Source: Inia geoffrensis (lineage: Eukaryota > Chordata > Mammalia > Artiodactyla > Iniidae). Taken from it: DNA of 64,000 nt. A program made the translations under genes and the position numbers. The DNA lies in NCBI GenBank assembly GCA_036417435.1, contig CM070905.1:16655592-16719591 (forward strand), read 5' to 3'. Of this stretch, positions 36,090 to 47,100 are shown piece by piece (within the stretch, counting starts at the first letter, position 1; every line of letters begins with the position of its first letter). The notes beneath the pieces were generated by a model. That model did not search any database. It had not been told where the DNA came from and was given only the letters and a program-made list of their open reading frames with translations.

Positions 36090-36328
36090 TTTTTTAATAA
36101 AAATTTTTATTTTGAGGTATCTGTAGATTTACATGCCATTTTAAGAAATACTACAGAGAGGCCCTATGTAACATCCATCTATTACCAAAAGGTAATATCT
36201 TAGAAAATTGTAGTACAATATCCCAATTAGGACATTGGCTTTGATACAGTCAAGACGCAGAACAGGTCATCAACTCAAGGATACCTCATGTTGCCATTTA
36301 TAGCTACACCCACTTCCTTTCCACCTTA
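36090..36328 (-). repeat. old L1M 3' part, antisense
   Basis: TTTTATTTTGAGGTATCTGT, then GTACAATATCCCAATTAGGA, CATTGGCTTTGATACAGTCA and CACTTCCTTTCCACC correspond to antisense L1M 3'UTR wording. Confidence 0.55.
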
Positions 36329-36334
36329 AAATAT

Positions 36335-37525
36335 TAGAAAGTCAAATCCAGCAATATATAAAAAGGCTAACATGTCACAAACAAGTGGAGTTCCTCTCAG
36401 AAATTCAAGTTTGGCTCAACATATCTGGTGCCAGACAGCAAGGAATTACTCAAACATCAATGCCAGTGCATGTCAAAAGTCAAAGGAACCAAACTGAAAG
36501 AACTCCAATGGCTACAGCTGTAACAGTTTGAACAACAAAGTAATTATAGTATTTGCTTATAATTCCCCCAAACAAAATAAATATCCATGAGTCCATATAA
36601 GCAAATGAATGAATAAGTAAATAAATGGAGAAGGGACAAATCTCTCTTAGAGAATTCCAAATGTTAAATATAGAAGGAATGAGGGAAATAAAAATTCACC
36701 TCAGTAATAACTGCCCAGGCATGGTCCACCAAGGCATGCTAAAATTTATGGGTGAAACTTCAAGAAGTAACAGGATATTTGCACAGCATCAAAGTATCTC
36801 CCTCAAATATATATTCATTGCTATGGTGGTTCTAACAGATGTCCCCAAATTATTTGATATTCCTGTCTCCAACAGGTGGAGATTCATACCTCTCCCTTTG
36901 GTTGGACTTACTGTCTCTCTTCTAATAAATAGAGTATGAAAAGGAAAAAAAAAAAAAAACAGTAAGTTTACAAAGGAGAACTCTCACAGATCTACACTGA
37001 CAAAATTATCAAAGTTAATACTATCAGTACTAAGTCCTACTGATATCATGTACCTCCTAATATGTGATAATGATCAGAACACTTCACTTCTGTAGTATGT
37101 TTCCCCCAAATCCATAATCTCACTACAGTTATTAAAAAAAAAAAAAAAAAACAGACAAAACTAAATAGAGGGAACACTCCACAAGATACTTAAGAAAATT
37201 TTAAGTGTCAATCATGAAAGCAAAGGAAAAAACTAAGAAACTGTCACCAATTGGAAGATACTAAAAATACATGATGATTAAAGCAACATGGCATCCTGAT
37301 TTGGGTCCTGAAATAGACAGCAGTAGTGGAAAAATTGGTAAAATCTGAATAAAGTGTGTAGTTTAGTTAATTATATTGTACCAATGTTAGTTTTTTAGTT
37401 TTTATATACCATGGTGATATAAGATGTTAATATTAGGGGAGCCTGAACAAAGGGAATATAGGAACTCTTTGTATTATCTTTAAAACTCTTCTATAAACCT
37501 AAAATTATTTCAGGATAAAAATTAC
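36335..37525 (+). repeat. old L1M LINE, ORF2 scrap plus 3'UTR, sense
   Basis: 36335-36430 holds a decayed RT scrap (CCAGCAATATATAAAAAGGC; AAATTCAAGTTTGGCTCAAC). The L1M 3'UTR follows: ATGTCCCCAAATTATTTGAT, GTTGGACTTACTGTCTCTC, GAAACTGTCACCAATTGGAA, CAACATGGCATCCTGATTTG, AATCTGAATAAAGTGTGTAG and a final ACCTAAAATTATTTCAGGAT end. Internal poly-A runs at 36942-36959 and 37134-37151. The 104-codon frame at 36625-36939 is not a gene. Confidence 0.8.
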
Positions 37526-37639
37526 AAAAACAAAATCCCTTATCATTTGTCTACATGGCAAAAATATGAACCCCAACCACCTCTGTCACTCTCACTCTTC
37601 TTGCCTTAGCCAGGACCTCTCTCTTCTAGCCCCAGTACT

Positions 37640-37965
37640 TGCAGTGATGCTCCCTCCTAAGACAATGGTTTCTGCACAGGGTGCAGAGGTTTTCCCTCTG
37701 GCAGTAATTTAAGCTCTCATCTCCCTTATGAGTGCAGTAATCCCTTACTCACCCTTCAGACCTCAGATCAAACATCTCTGCTTCACTTTGGCACCCATCA
37801 ATGGAACAAATCCTTTCACAGGCTGTCATATATCATGTACTATTCCTTCATAGCCATAGTCATAGTCGCAATTGTGCATTTGTTTGCATAATTACTTATA
37901 AATATTTGTCTCTTCCACCAGACATTAAACTTAATTGTCAGGAACCATATATACTTTATTTTTTT
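37640..37965 (+). repeat. L2 LINE 3' part
   Basis: Sense L2 3' wording: TACTCACCCTTCAGACCTCA, then CATAGTCGCAATTGTGCATT, TTGCATAATTACTTATAAAT and TTAATTGTCAGGAACCATAT. Diverged. Confidence 0.6.
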
Positions 37966-38149
37966 AACTATTGGCAAAAGATTTATGAAATCTAAAATTT
38001 AAGAAGAAAGAACAATGAATCAATCAAATATCCTCTTTGATGAATGGGATAAAGTTTGTTTGGAGTTCCTTATGAACTGATTTTTAGAATATAGTATTTG
38101 ATGAGCTGTGACGGTTGGGCTAATTTTTTATCACTTTCATTTTTAAAAA

Positions 38150-39598
38150 TTTTATATACATATATATTTTAATTGAAGTATAGTTGACTTACAATGTTGT
38201 GTTAGTTTCAGGTGTACAGCACAGTGATTCTTTTTTAGATTGTTTTCCCTTATAGGTTATTACAAAATATTGAGTATAGTTCCCTGTGCTATACAGTAGG
38301 TCCTTGTTTGTTATCTATTTTATATATAGTAGTGAGTATATGTTAATCCCAACCTCCTAATTTATCCCTCCCCTGCCCCTTAACCCTTTGGTAACTATAT
38401 AGATCAATGGAACAGTATACAAAGCCCAGAAATAAACCCACCCACTTATAGTCAATTAATCTATAACAAAGGAGGCAAGAATATACAATGGAGAAATGAC
38501 AGTCTCTTCAATATACAGTGCTGGGAAAACTGGACGGCTATATATAAAAGAATGAAATTAGAACATTCTCTAACACCATATACAAAAATAAATACAAAAT
38601 GGATTAAAGACCTAAATGTAAGAGTAGACACTAGAAAACTCCTAGAGGAAAACATAAGCAGAACACTCTTTGACGTAAATCTCAGCAATATCTTTTTGGA
38701 TCCATCTCCTAGATTAATGGAAACAGAAACAAAAATAAACAAATGGGACCTAATTAAACTTAAAAGCTTTTGAACGGCAAAGGAAACCATAAACCAAATG
38801 AAAAGACAACCTAAAGAATGGGAGAAAATATTTGCAAATGATGTGACTGATAAGAGATTAATTTCCAAAATATACAAACTGTTTATACAGCTTAATATCA
38901 AACAAACAACGCAGTCAAAAATGGGCAGAAGACCTAAATAGACAATTCTCCAAAGAAGACATACAGATGGACAACAGGCACATGAAAAGGTGCTCAACAT
39001 CCCTAATTATTAGAGAAATGCAAGTCAAAACTACAATTAGGTATCACCTCACACCAGTCAGAATGCCCATCATCAAAGTCTCCAAATAATAAATGCTGGA
39101 GAGGGTGTGGAGAAAAGGGAACCCTCCTACACTGCTGGTGGGAATGTAAATTGGTAGAGCCACTATGGAGAACAGTATGGAGGTTCCTTAAAAAAATAAA
39201 AATAGAGCTATAATATGATCCAGCAATCCCACTCCTGGGCATATATCTGGAGAAAACCATAATTTGAAAAGATACATACACCCCAATGTTCACTGCAGTG
39301 CTGTTCACAATAGCCAAGACGTGGAAACAACCTGAATGTCTATAGACAGATGAATGGATAAAGATGTGGTATATACATATATATACACAATGGAATATTA
39401 CTCAGCCATAAAACAGAATGAAATAATGCCATTTGCAGCAACATGGATGGACCTATAGATTATCATACTAAGTGAAGTAAGCCAGGCAGAGAAGGACAAA
39501 TATCATATGATACTGCTTTTATGTGGAATCTAAAAAACAAACAAAAAAAAATACAAATGAACCTATTTACAAAACAGAAATAGTCCCGAAGACATTTA
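38150..39598 (-). mobile_element. L1 LINE with 5' inversion (twin priming)
   Basis: 38150-38398 is L1 3'UTR in antisense (TTAATTGAAGTATAGTTGAC; GTGCTATACAGTAGGTCCTT). At about 38399 orientation flips: 38399-39598 is sense L1, from the ORF2 C-terminal region (TAGATCAATGGAACAGTATA; plus frame 38552-38773, EHSLTPYTKINTKWIKDLNV) into the upstream 3'UTR (AATGAACCTATTTACAAAAC). The two parts are nearly adjacent in the consensus, with a gap of only a few tens of bases. This is the twin-priming outcome. I could not identify a clean target-site duplication. Confidence 0.88.
38552..38773 (+). pseudogene. L1 ORF2 C-terminal remnant (inverted segment)
   Basis: A 73-codon frame retains the ORF2 C-terminal region (MKLEHSLTPYTKINTKWIKD; LFDVNLSNIFLDPSPRLMET). 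It ends at a stop at 38771-38773, and further ORF2 remnants follow in sense to about 39200. Minus-strand frames of 179 and 104 codons over the same DNA are antisense shadows. Confidence 0.85.
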
Positions 39599-39607
39599 TA
39601 CTTCAAT

Positions 39608-39676
39608 TTATCCAGTGCTTAACAGAGGCTCTGGCACATGGTAGGCACTCAATAAATACCTGTTGAATAAATGATC
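39608..39676 (+). repeat. L2 or MIR-age 3' tail
   Basis: GGCTCTGGCACATGGTAGGC followed by ACTCAATAAATACCTGTTGA and ATAAATGATC matches the common L2/MIR 3' wording. Confidence 0.6.
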
Positions 39677-40889
39677 TAGTCTTTTACATTCCTGAAGCAT
39701 TCCAAGTTGTTTTACTACTTTCCCATGAAAGAGGGAGGGAGCTCTTCCCTCTCTGTCAAGCATGTTGCCAGGCAAAACATCTAGTTATAAAAATTGTATA
39801 AGGAAATACTTCAAATGGGGGATCTTTTAGGTATTCTGAGATCCTTCCTTATAGGAAGCAGAAATGTGGCAGCTCCCTTTGTTTCTTTCTGCCCAACCCC
39901 CCAGCCCAGCAAAACTGCAAGCAACTCTATCAGAGTTAAGTATTATGGCTCCTTCAACAACCACTTTCACTCCATGGATAAGGAATAAGAGGATTCAGAC
40001 ATGTTTGCAATGCAAACTGAGCAAACCATTGTCTCCCCTTTCCTTCCTTCTTTTTTTTTGGTTGTTGCTGTTGCCATTGTTCATTGAAAGAAGTTAAAAC
40101 CCATTTTGCAATTTGCTGTTTATCAGGCAAATGATCCTTTCAGGCAATTCCCAGTGGGATTCATTCTACATTTATATTTTAGGGACATTCCAGTTCAGTG
40201 ACAGCAGATGGAACATCATAGTTAAAATTTTAGAAAGATAGACAATGAAATGCATTCCAGAAAGATAACAAGGTGGCCTTGGCACAGCCAAGAAAAAAAA
40301 AAAAAAGCTAGAAATATTGTTTAGAACGAAAACCTGCACACAGGGAACTGGGAGATGTGGGGATGTGAAGAGAGGGAATGTTAACCCTCTCTTGGTCTGG
40401 ATTTTGAAGTACTGCTTGTCACAGGGCTAGCTTATTGAGAATGGGAATCCTCTATGTTGATTTAATTTCTTGTTGCATCTATAGGTCTTTTTTGGGAGTT
40501 GAAGAAAGAGTAAGAGGAACTTAATTCCTCCTTGTACTCAGAATAGACGCTTTATACCTCCTTATGCATATGCTATTTATTATTTGACTCTCTGCAGGAC
40601 TGTTATTAGACATTAGTTGCTATAAACAGAGAACAAAATAACTGGCCCTTTATTAAAAATATATCGGGTATTAATGAGCTGACAGAAAAAATTTCAGATG
40701 ACAAGTATTCCCCTGATTTGTAAAGCTCAGCTCATTTCTTGCATGGCTAATCTTGACTTATTTTATAAGTCCTGTTAAATAGATTATGAAGAGCCCATGA
40801 TGAGGAATTTTATGGCCTCTTCATAATTTCTTAAACATGTTTTTCAACAGAAAGACATTTATGCATACATACTATGTCAGTGTTTAGAA
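39677..40889. other. unique non-coding DNA, candidate conserved block
   Basis: No gene or repeat recognised. The sub-region 40560-40860 is AT-rich, non-repetitive and carries several TAAT-core motifs; see findings. Poly-A at about 40299-40312. Confidence 0.45.
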
Positions 40890-41060
40890 ACAAAGTAGAG
40901 AGTAAACATCATTCACCTATAATCACACCATCCATCCAGAGATAATGCCTGTTCCTCCTGCAGGTTTTTAAGTTATTGCAAAGAACAATTTTCAACACTC
41001 TTTTTATTAATTCATTTACTATACCCTAAGTATTTTCTCATATCATGAATGAGTCTCTCT
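40890..41060 (-). repeat. possible old L1M fragment, antisense
   Basis: CCTATAATCACACCATCCAT followed by CCAGAGATAATGCCTGTTCC resembles L1M wording on its antisense-type 3' region. Divergence makes the orientation and limits uncertain. Confidence 0.4.
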
Positions 41061-42584
41061 AAATCAAAGGGGACTGGGTCTACAGTATCATATCAGCTGA
41101 GTGCACAATTTTAAAAAAATGACTTAAACCGCTGAGACGTTTTTAAGCACAGTCTAATGCATGTGCTGAGTGGGGACTGGGTGAGGTCACCTAACAAGAT
41201 TCCAGCCTCTCTCTCCTATTATATGCGAAGCACAAGAGCTGAATATACTGCTACAGATGCAGTTAGATAAACTAGCGAAAATATTTACAGGCAAGAGTTA
41301 ATTTTAACAAAGTTCCTGCCATTTCAGTTGGGGGTTTACCAAGGATTTCCCTTAGAGAAAGCTGAAGAGGGATCTTCCACTTTGGGTATGATTTTATGAG
41401 CACTGCCAAGTGACTGTTCACCTTCAAATTGCTCAAACATTCTTCTACAATTTTGTTTGAAGTTCTCAGACTTCAGATGGATGTTTTTGGATGAGACATT
41501 GACTGTTCCATGAAGTCCTCAGTTAGAAAGGTAAGTAGCACAGCGTAAGTCCTTGAAGGAATAAGGGATCACAGGAATGACACATTTTAATGGGGGCTGG
41601 AAAGTGGAATAAAGGACATGGAGGTACAGTTCATAATGGAGTTCTCAATCATGGAGCACTAGCCAGTAAGACGGGGCCAGGAAAGTGGGGATCATTGGGT
41701 AGGCTTTTGCAAACTGAACATATGAAACATGTAAAGACAGAAGGAGTAGGTATATAATACACAGAGGAAGATGTAGGCAGGCGGACATGAGCATAGCAGC
41801 TTCTTGAAGTTTGCTGGATATGGGAAATCATAGGAGTTATGAAGCATTAAAGTCAAGGTCAGACTATTTATTTATTTCTGGCTCTCTGGTCTTGTTGAGC
41901 GTTTGCGTTATTTAAGATAAGTTTATGTTTTTAGTTTATTTAATGGTAGAGAAAATACTGAATGAGAGAGTAGGGCAAGGTTTGGGAAGCACTTTTTCAA
42001 TACTTACATCAAGTGCTTTCCTGGTAAATGTCTGACAGTTAATTCTCTGGGGGAAGGAAAGGAGGATGCTCTGATTTGTACCATTTGCTGATGTCTATGG
42101 TGTAAATGTTCCCATCCTGGACAATTTCAAGCTACCAATGGGACAACAGCTGGCTCCCCAAATTCCTAAAAATCTAACAATTGTCTTTCCTGAGCTGTTA
42201 TGACCTGGCTCCAGCATACATCTATTTTGGGGGGGGTTTCCTTTTTTTGTTTTTTCTTTTTACACAGCTCTGATAGGAAAGGCATTCATATCCCATTAGC
42301 AAAAAGTCAGAAAGATTAATCTAGTTTCCCTCCTCCCTCTTCTCCTGCAGGGGTCAAAAGTAAATCTGCAGGTGAAAAGGCAGAAGCACCAGGAGCCAGG
42401 TAGCTGGGCTCCTTCCCTCTTTGTCCACTAATGGTTATGTATTTTACTGAACCATGACCCCATCTGGGTTGAGGAGGTCAAGAGAAGAGCCAGAATCACT
42501 TAAGAAAGAAGTAGCTGATTCTTCCTATAAGGATATACAAAGATTGAATGAAGATTAGCTCTAAGTGGCATCCCAGCTTTGAGA
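41061..42584. other. unique non-coding DNA
   Basis: No gene or confident repeat recognised. Confidence 0.4.
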
Positions 42585-42641
42585 GTTTAGAGCAGCAGTT
42601 CTCAACGCTAAATGAAAATTAGAATCAGCTGGGGAGCTTTT

Positions 42642-42656
42642 AAAAAGGCCTAAGAC
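42642..42656 (+). repeat. target-site duplication, left (CHR SINE in MITE)
   Basis: AAAAAGGCCTAAGAC, repeated exactly at 42871-42885. Confidence 0.9.
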
Positions 42657-42870
42657 CGGGCTTCCCTGGTGGCGCAGTGGTTGTGGGTCGGCCTGCCGCT
42701 GCAGGAGACGCGGGTTTGTGCCCCGGTCCGGGAGGATCCCACATGCCACGGAGCGGCTGGGCCCGTGAGCCATGGCCGCTGGACCTGCGTGTCCGGAGCC
42801 TGTGCTCTGCAACGGGAGAGGCCACAGCAGTGTGAGGCCCGCGTACCACAAAAAGAAAAAAAAAAAAAAA
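42657..42870 (+). mobile_element. CHR-type tRNA-derived SINE (short form)
   Basis: The head GGGCTTCCCTGGTGGCGCAG with the A box, a B-box region (GGTTTGTGCCCCGG), the body block GATCCCACATGCCACGGAGC and the end CGCGTACCAC plus a poly-A tail. It is very similar to the copies at 17220 and 55828. A 15-bp perfect duplication flanks it, proving insertion into the older hAT MITE. Overlapping 82-96 codon frames on both strands are artefacts. Confidence 0.95.
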
Positions 42871-42885
42871 AAAAAGGCCTAAGAC
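42871..42885 (+). repeat. target-site duplication, right (CHR SINE in MITE)
   Basis: Second copy of AAAAAGGCCTAAGAC. Confidence 0.9.
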
Positions 42886-42990
42886 TAATTTCAATCACCA
42901 GAGATTCTCCTTTATAATCAGTCTAGGGTGGGGGCCTGGGTATTGGCATACTTTAAAGGCTCCCCAATTTTGAGAACCACTGGTTTATAG

Positions 42991-44944
42991 GTTGCTTATA
43001 GTTATATTTCTAGATAGATGGTAAAGAGCAGAAACAAATGTGTGGAGAGGCAGTTGGTGATGTGTGGAGAGTTAGAGATGTATCAATATATTTATGTTTT
43101 AAAAAGATGGTCGCATTATTATACTGAAACACCTAATAATATTAAATAGTGTCATTTTGGCAAATTGATGTAAACAGAACCAGGCTAACATATTTCAGTT
43201 TCGTTGAGCGTTGCCTTTGAGTTTACTGTTCTCCCTGGGACAGTTTCTAAAAACTCTGAGTTGCAACCCAATAGGTGCTACATCTTCAAGTCTTCAGTTG
43301 AACTTCTATATAAAAGAAACAAAAAATAATAAACTAGGCTTTTTCTCTGTTTCATAGTGACCCCAAAGTCAGAAAGAAAACAATAAAGACCAGTTAATTA
43401 CACCACTCAGAGAAGTGTTAGACCACATATGCCGGACTTGCAAGAATGATGCACAATAGTTTTGTGACACTCATCTACCTCTAGGCTAGGAGAGCAAAGG
43501 AGTCACGACTCTTCTTAGGGAAGGTTTTTTACGGGTCAAATTTTGAGTGAATTGAGGTATTTCCCTCATACCCTCTGGAGAAAGGGGAAAGGGTATTTTA
43601 CTCTCACTTCCAAATCAGTTGAGAAGGGTTTTGATAGGGTCACTCAGAGAGCTTGAGATATATCCCTTGCAGTCTGGAGGAATACAGGGTATAGATATTT
43701 GTCTCATCCTCAGATATTTAAAGGCAAAAGTTGTGACGGGCACTTATGGGAGAGGGAAAGAGAAGTTTCCATGGGAGTCAGCTCAGCTTCCACTAGAAGC
43801 AAGGCAACATGTGTCTTTGCTTTGGATACTGGGAGCCATGCAGCAGGGAGCAGTCTACAGGCCATTTTAAAGGGACCTTATCCAAGAGAGCTTCCTTCCA
43901 AAGAGAGGCTACCTCAGGAGAAAGAAGATGAAGGGGTACCTTCAGATATAGAATCAGAGGGGACTATCTTCATTGAGCATGTTGGTGTCTGGCTGGAACT
44001 GCTGCCCATCTAGAGAGAGATACAACCAGGAAGAGGGCCAGCCTGTCAGTTGGCTCAAGGTTTGGTATCCCCATGGTAATGCTGCTACAGGCAATTGTCC
44101 TCAGCACAAACGTGTCTCTTGGAATTTCTGTTGCTTACTATTCCCAAAACAATTCTCCTACTTTTTGAAGCTCTGAGTAGAATTGTGAACATAGAAATAA
44201 ATGTTTTAAATGTGTCCTATCCAAAATGTAATTCCATTTTGGAGGGAGTGGGCAGAGGTTCTCAAAGCATCTACTTCGCATTAATACCAAAACTTTTTAA
44301 TATGTTTCATCGCCTTCATTTCCTCTGCATTTCCTTAAGGAGTATCTCAAGTTCACCTTGCTCATCACTAATTTAATTTTCTGTAGTGCCTCTCTGTCCT
44401 TATTTGTTCTCATACACATTTTACTGCTGCCCTTTTAACTTTTAATTTTATAAGCTGCTGTAACATTTTCATCAGCTGTTTATTCACAACTGCCTCTCAT
44501 AACTTTTTCTCATTTCAAACTGTAGTCTTATCAATTCTTTGTTTATTTCTCATATCTTAGAGGTCATGTTTTCTTAAATTTTATTGAGACACAAGAACTG
44601 ATACAGTCTAAATTTTATGTCTGTATCCTGAAATACTTCCTCAAAAGTGTGTTAACCCTGCATACTATTTTCCTTTAATGTTGCAGATATTATTATTTAT
44701 ATTCTCTATTATCTATCCTTGAATAAAAGCTACCTTCTAGCAAAGCATAATACTCATCAAGGGAGAGATGAAGATAAAGCTTTTTCTTCTTAATTGCTAT
44801 CACTGTACCTTAATTGTTGTTAGAATCCTCTTGGCAGATATTAAACTAGAGAACTAGTAGAGTAAATATACTGACTGGTCCAATTTTACTGGAGTGCAAA
44901 GTGTTCTGAAACAGAGAATCCTGGACCTGGTGTGTATTAGTCAG
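42991..44944. other. unique non-coding DNA
   Basis: No gene supported. Overlapping plus-strand frames of 67-104 codons at 43619-44376 have no recognisable domain, shift frame between one another and lack splice or promoter context. Confidence 0.4.
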
Positions 44945-45415
44945 ATTTATAGTGAGAGACATGTGACTCTTCCTTTCACTTGAACATGTAGAGACCACTG
45001 TCAGGTTATCAATTGGCTGAATATCAATGTTGTTATATCCTAGAGAACAGAGAGGCCTGGGGAGAGGGAGAGAGTTGAAGGAAGAGCTGGTTGGTAAAGC
45101 AGTCAGAACACACACATTTATTAACTTTGCCGTCTTGATGGGTGTAGTTTGTGATGCCCCACAACAACAACAGTAGTAACATCAAAGATCACTGACCAAA
45201 GATCACCATAACAAATAATGTAATAATGAAAAAATATTGAAATATTGCAAGAATTACCAAAATGTGACACAGAGACACAAATCTGCAAATGCTGTTGGGA
45301 AAATGGCACTGATAGACTAGCTTGATGCAGCGTTGCCACAAAACCTCAATCTATTAAAAAATGCAATATCTGTGAAGCACAATAAAGCGAAGTGCAATAA
45401 AATGAGGTACGCCTG
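44945..45415 (-). mobile_element. Tigger1 (pogo/Tc1-mariner) 5' end, antisense
   Basis: The right edge AATGAGGTACGCCTG (45401-45415) is the Tigger1 terminal inverted repeat, followed by the TA target dinucleotide at 45416-45417. Moving left: GCACAATAAAGCGAAGTGCA, TTGATGCAGCGTTGCCACAA, AAATGTGACACAGAGACACA and GATCACTGACCAAAGATCAC. It reaches the transposase N-terminus, where the minus frame reads CSSERKSHMSL before diverging. The rest of the transposon is absent. Confidence 0.88.
44946..45010 (-). pseudogene. Tigger1 transposase N-terminal remnant
   Basis: Within the 89-codon minus frame 45115-44846, the segment VSTCSSERKSHMSLTINL resembles the start of the Tigger1 transposase (a CENP-B-like DNA-binding protein). 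The initiator Met is lost and sequence to the left is no longer Tigger. Confidence 0.7.
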
Positions 45416-45531
45416 TATAGGACCATGTCATATCTGAATAGAGAGAGCTTTACTAACTCTTTTGAAATTTACATACTTTTTATTTCTTTTTCTTAACTAA
45501 TTGCTCTGGCTAGAGCTTCTGGTATGATATT

Positions 45532-45545
45532 AAATAGCAATGGTG
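45532..45545 (+). repeat. target-site duplication, left (long CHR SINE)
   Basis: AAATAGCAATGGTG, repeated exactly at 45878-45891. Confidence 0.92.
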
Positions 45546-45877
45546 GGGCTTCCCTGGTGGCACAGTGGTTAAGAATTCGCCTGCCAGTGCAGGGAACACG
45601 GGTTTGAGCCCTGGTCTGGGAAGATCCCACATGCTACGGAGCAACTAAGCCTGTGCGCCACAACTACTGAGCCTGCGCTCTAGAGCCTGTGAGCCACAAC
45701 TACTCAGCCTGCTCGCCTAGAGCCCGTGCTCCGCAACAAGAGAAGCCAGCTCAATGAGAAGCCTGCGCACCACAACAAAGAGTAGCCCCTTCTCGCAGCA
45801 ACCAGGAAAAGCCCACACATAGCAACGAAGACCCAAAGCAACCAAAAATAAATAAATAAATTTATTAAAAACAAATA
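45546..45877 (+). mobile_element. CHR-type tRNA-derived SINE (long form)
   Basis: The head GGGGCTTCCCTGGTGGCACA and B-box region GGTTTGAGCCCTGG are shared with the short copies. The body is longer and includes a duplicated AGAGCCTGTGAGCCACAAC-type block and a distinctive 3' part (AGCAACGAAGACCCAAAGCA, then AATAAATAAATAAATTTATT). A 14-bp perfect TSD shows insertion into the older antisense L1. Confidence 0.95.
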
Positions 45878-45891
45878 AAATAGCAATGGTG
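45878..45891 (+). repeat. target-site duplication, right (long CHR SINE)
   Basis: Second copy of AAATAGCAATGGTG. Confidence 0.92.
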
Positions 45892-47100
45892 AAAGTAGGC
45901 GTTCTTGTCTTGTTCCTGATCTTAGAGACAAAGCTTTCATTTTTCATCACTGAATATGATGCTAGTTGTGGATTTTTCATATGTGTCCCTCACTGTGTTG
46001 AGGAAGATTCCTTAGTTTTCTTAATGCTTATATCATGAAAGGATGATGTATTTTGTTAAATGCCTCTTCGGGGTCAACTGCAATAGACTATGTTTTTTAA
46101 AATATGGGATATTATATTGACTGATTTTCTTTTATGTTCAAAAGCCCTTGCATTCTGGGATAAATCCTACTTGGTTGTGCTGTATAATCCTTTACTATGC
46201 TTTTGGGTTCACTTTGCTAATACTTTGCTGATGATTTTTTGCATCTATATACATAAAAAATATTGATCTGTAATAGTCTTTTATTTTGAAATTTTTATCT
46301 GGCTTGACATCAGGGCAACGCAGGCCTCACAGAATGAGTTAAAAATTTTTCCTTAATCTTCTATATTTTGGAAGAATTTGAAAAGTATTAGTGCTAATTC
46401 TTCTTTAATATTAGTTAGAATTTAACAGTGAAGCCAGCTGGTGCTGGACTTTTCTTTGTTGGGAGGTTTTTGATTACTGAATCAATATATTTATTATTAG
46501 GTTTATTGAGATTTTATATTTCTTCTTGAGTCAGTTTAGGTAACTGTATGTTTCCAGGAATTCATCTATTCCATCTAAGTTATCAAATTTGCTGGCATAC
46601 AACTGTTCACTGTATTCTCATACCCGTTTTGGGTTTTCTGCAATGTCATTAGTAATGCCCCCACTTTTATTTCTGATTTTATTTGTATCTTATCTCTTTT
46701 TTTTCTTGTCTGTCTAGCTAACTATTTGTCAAATTTGTTCATCTTTCAAAGAAACAATTTTTGGTTTTGTTAATTTTCTGTGTTATTTTTCTATTTTTTA
46801 TTCATTGAGCTCTGATTTAATCTATTATTTCCTTCTGCTAGCTTTGGATATAGTTTTTCCATTCTTTTTCTAGTTCCTCAAGGTACAGAGTTAGATAATT
46901 GATTTTAGATCTTTCTTTTTTAATGTAGGCACTTAACAGCTATAAATTTCCCTCTAAGCACTGCTTTTGCTACAACCCATATATTTCTGTATTTTATGTT
47001 TCTCTTTCATTTATCTCAAGGTATGTTTTCTAATTTCCTTTGTGACTTCTTCCTTGGTTCATTGATTGTTTAAGAGTATTTTGTTTAATTTCCAAAGATT

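Larger units (their letters stand above)
42593..42982 (+). mobile_element. hAT-Charlie MITE (MER5/MER58-like), split by a SINE
   Basis: The left end CAGCAGTTCTCAAC and right end GAGAACCACTG form hAT-type terminal inverted repeats. Internal blocks are AATTAGAATCAGCTGGGGAG and CCAGAGATTCTCCTTTATAA, then GTCTAGGGTGGGGGCCTGGG. An 8-bp duplication flanks it: GTTTAGAG (42585-42592) and GTTTATAG (42983-42990), one mismatch. A CHR SINE (42657-42870) sits in the middle. Non-autonomous, no transposase. Confidence 0.85.
45418..47100 (-). repeat. old L1 LINE, ORF2 region, antisense, split by a SINE
   Basis: Antisense RT wording: GACCATGTCATATCTGAATA, ATAGCAATGGTG then (after the SINE) GAAAGTAGGCGTTCTTGTCT, TGTTCCTGATCTTAGAGACA, CCCTTGCATTCTGGGATAAA, GGCCTCACAGAATGAGTTAA, AGAAACAATTTTTGGTTTTG and TAGCTTTGGATATAGTTTTT. 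It continues to about 47100 in the endonuclease side. Its left edge meets the Tigger1 terminus exactly. Confidence 0.85.

Noticed and set aside
38461..39000. 179-codon minus-strand hydrophobic frame
   Set aside because: Antisense of the L1 ORF2 C-terminal region in the inverted segment of the twin-primed L1.
38150..39610. Target-site duplication for the twin-primed L1
   Set aside because: Left (TTATCACTTTCATTTTT) and right (TTATACTTCAATTTAT) flanks are only loosely similar and AT-rich, so I do not call a TSD.
42561..42917. Frames of 82-96 codons on both strands
   Set aside because: SINE and MITE artefacts, same peptide wording as the other CHR copies.
43619..44376. Cluster of overlapping plus frames as a possible gene
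   Set aside because: The frames change repeatedly, carry no domain, and lack splice signals or a coherent start-to-stop structure.
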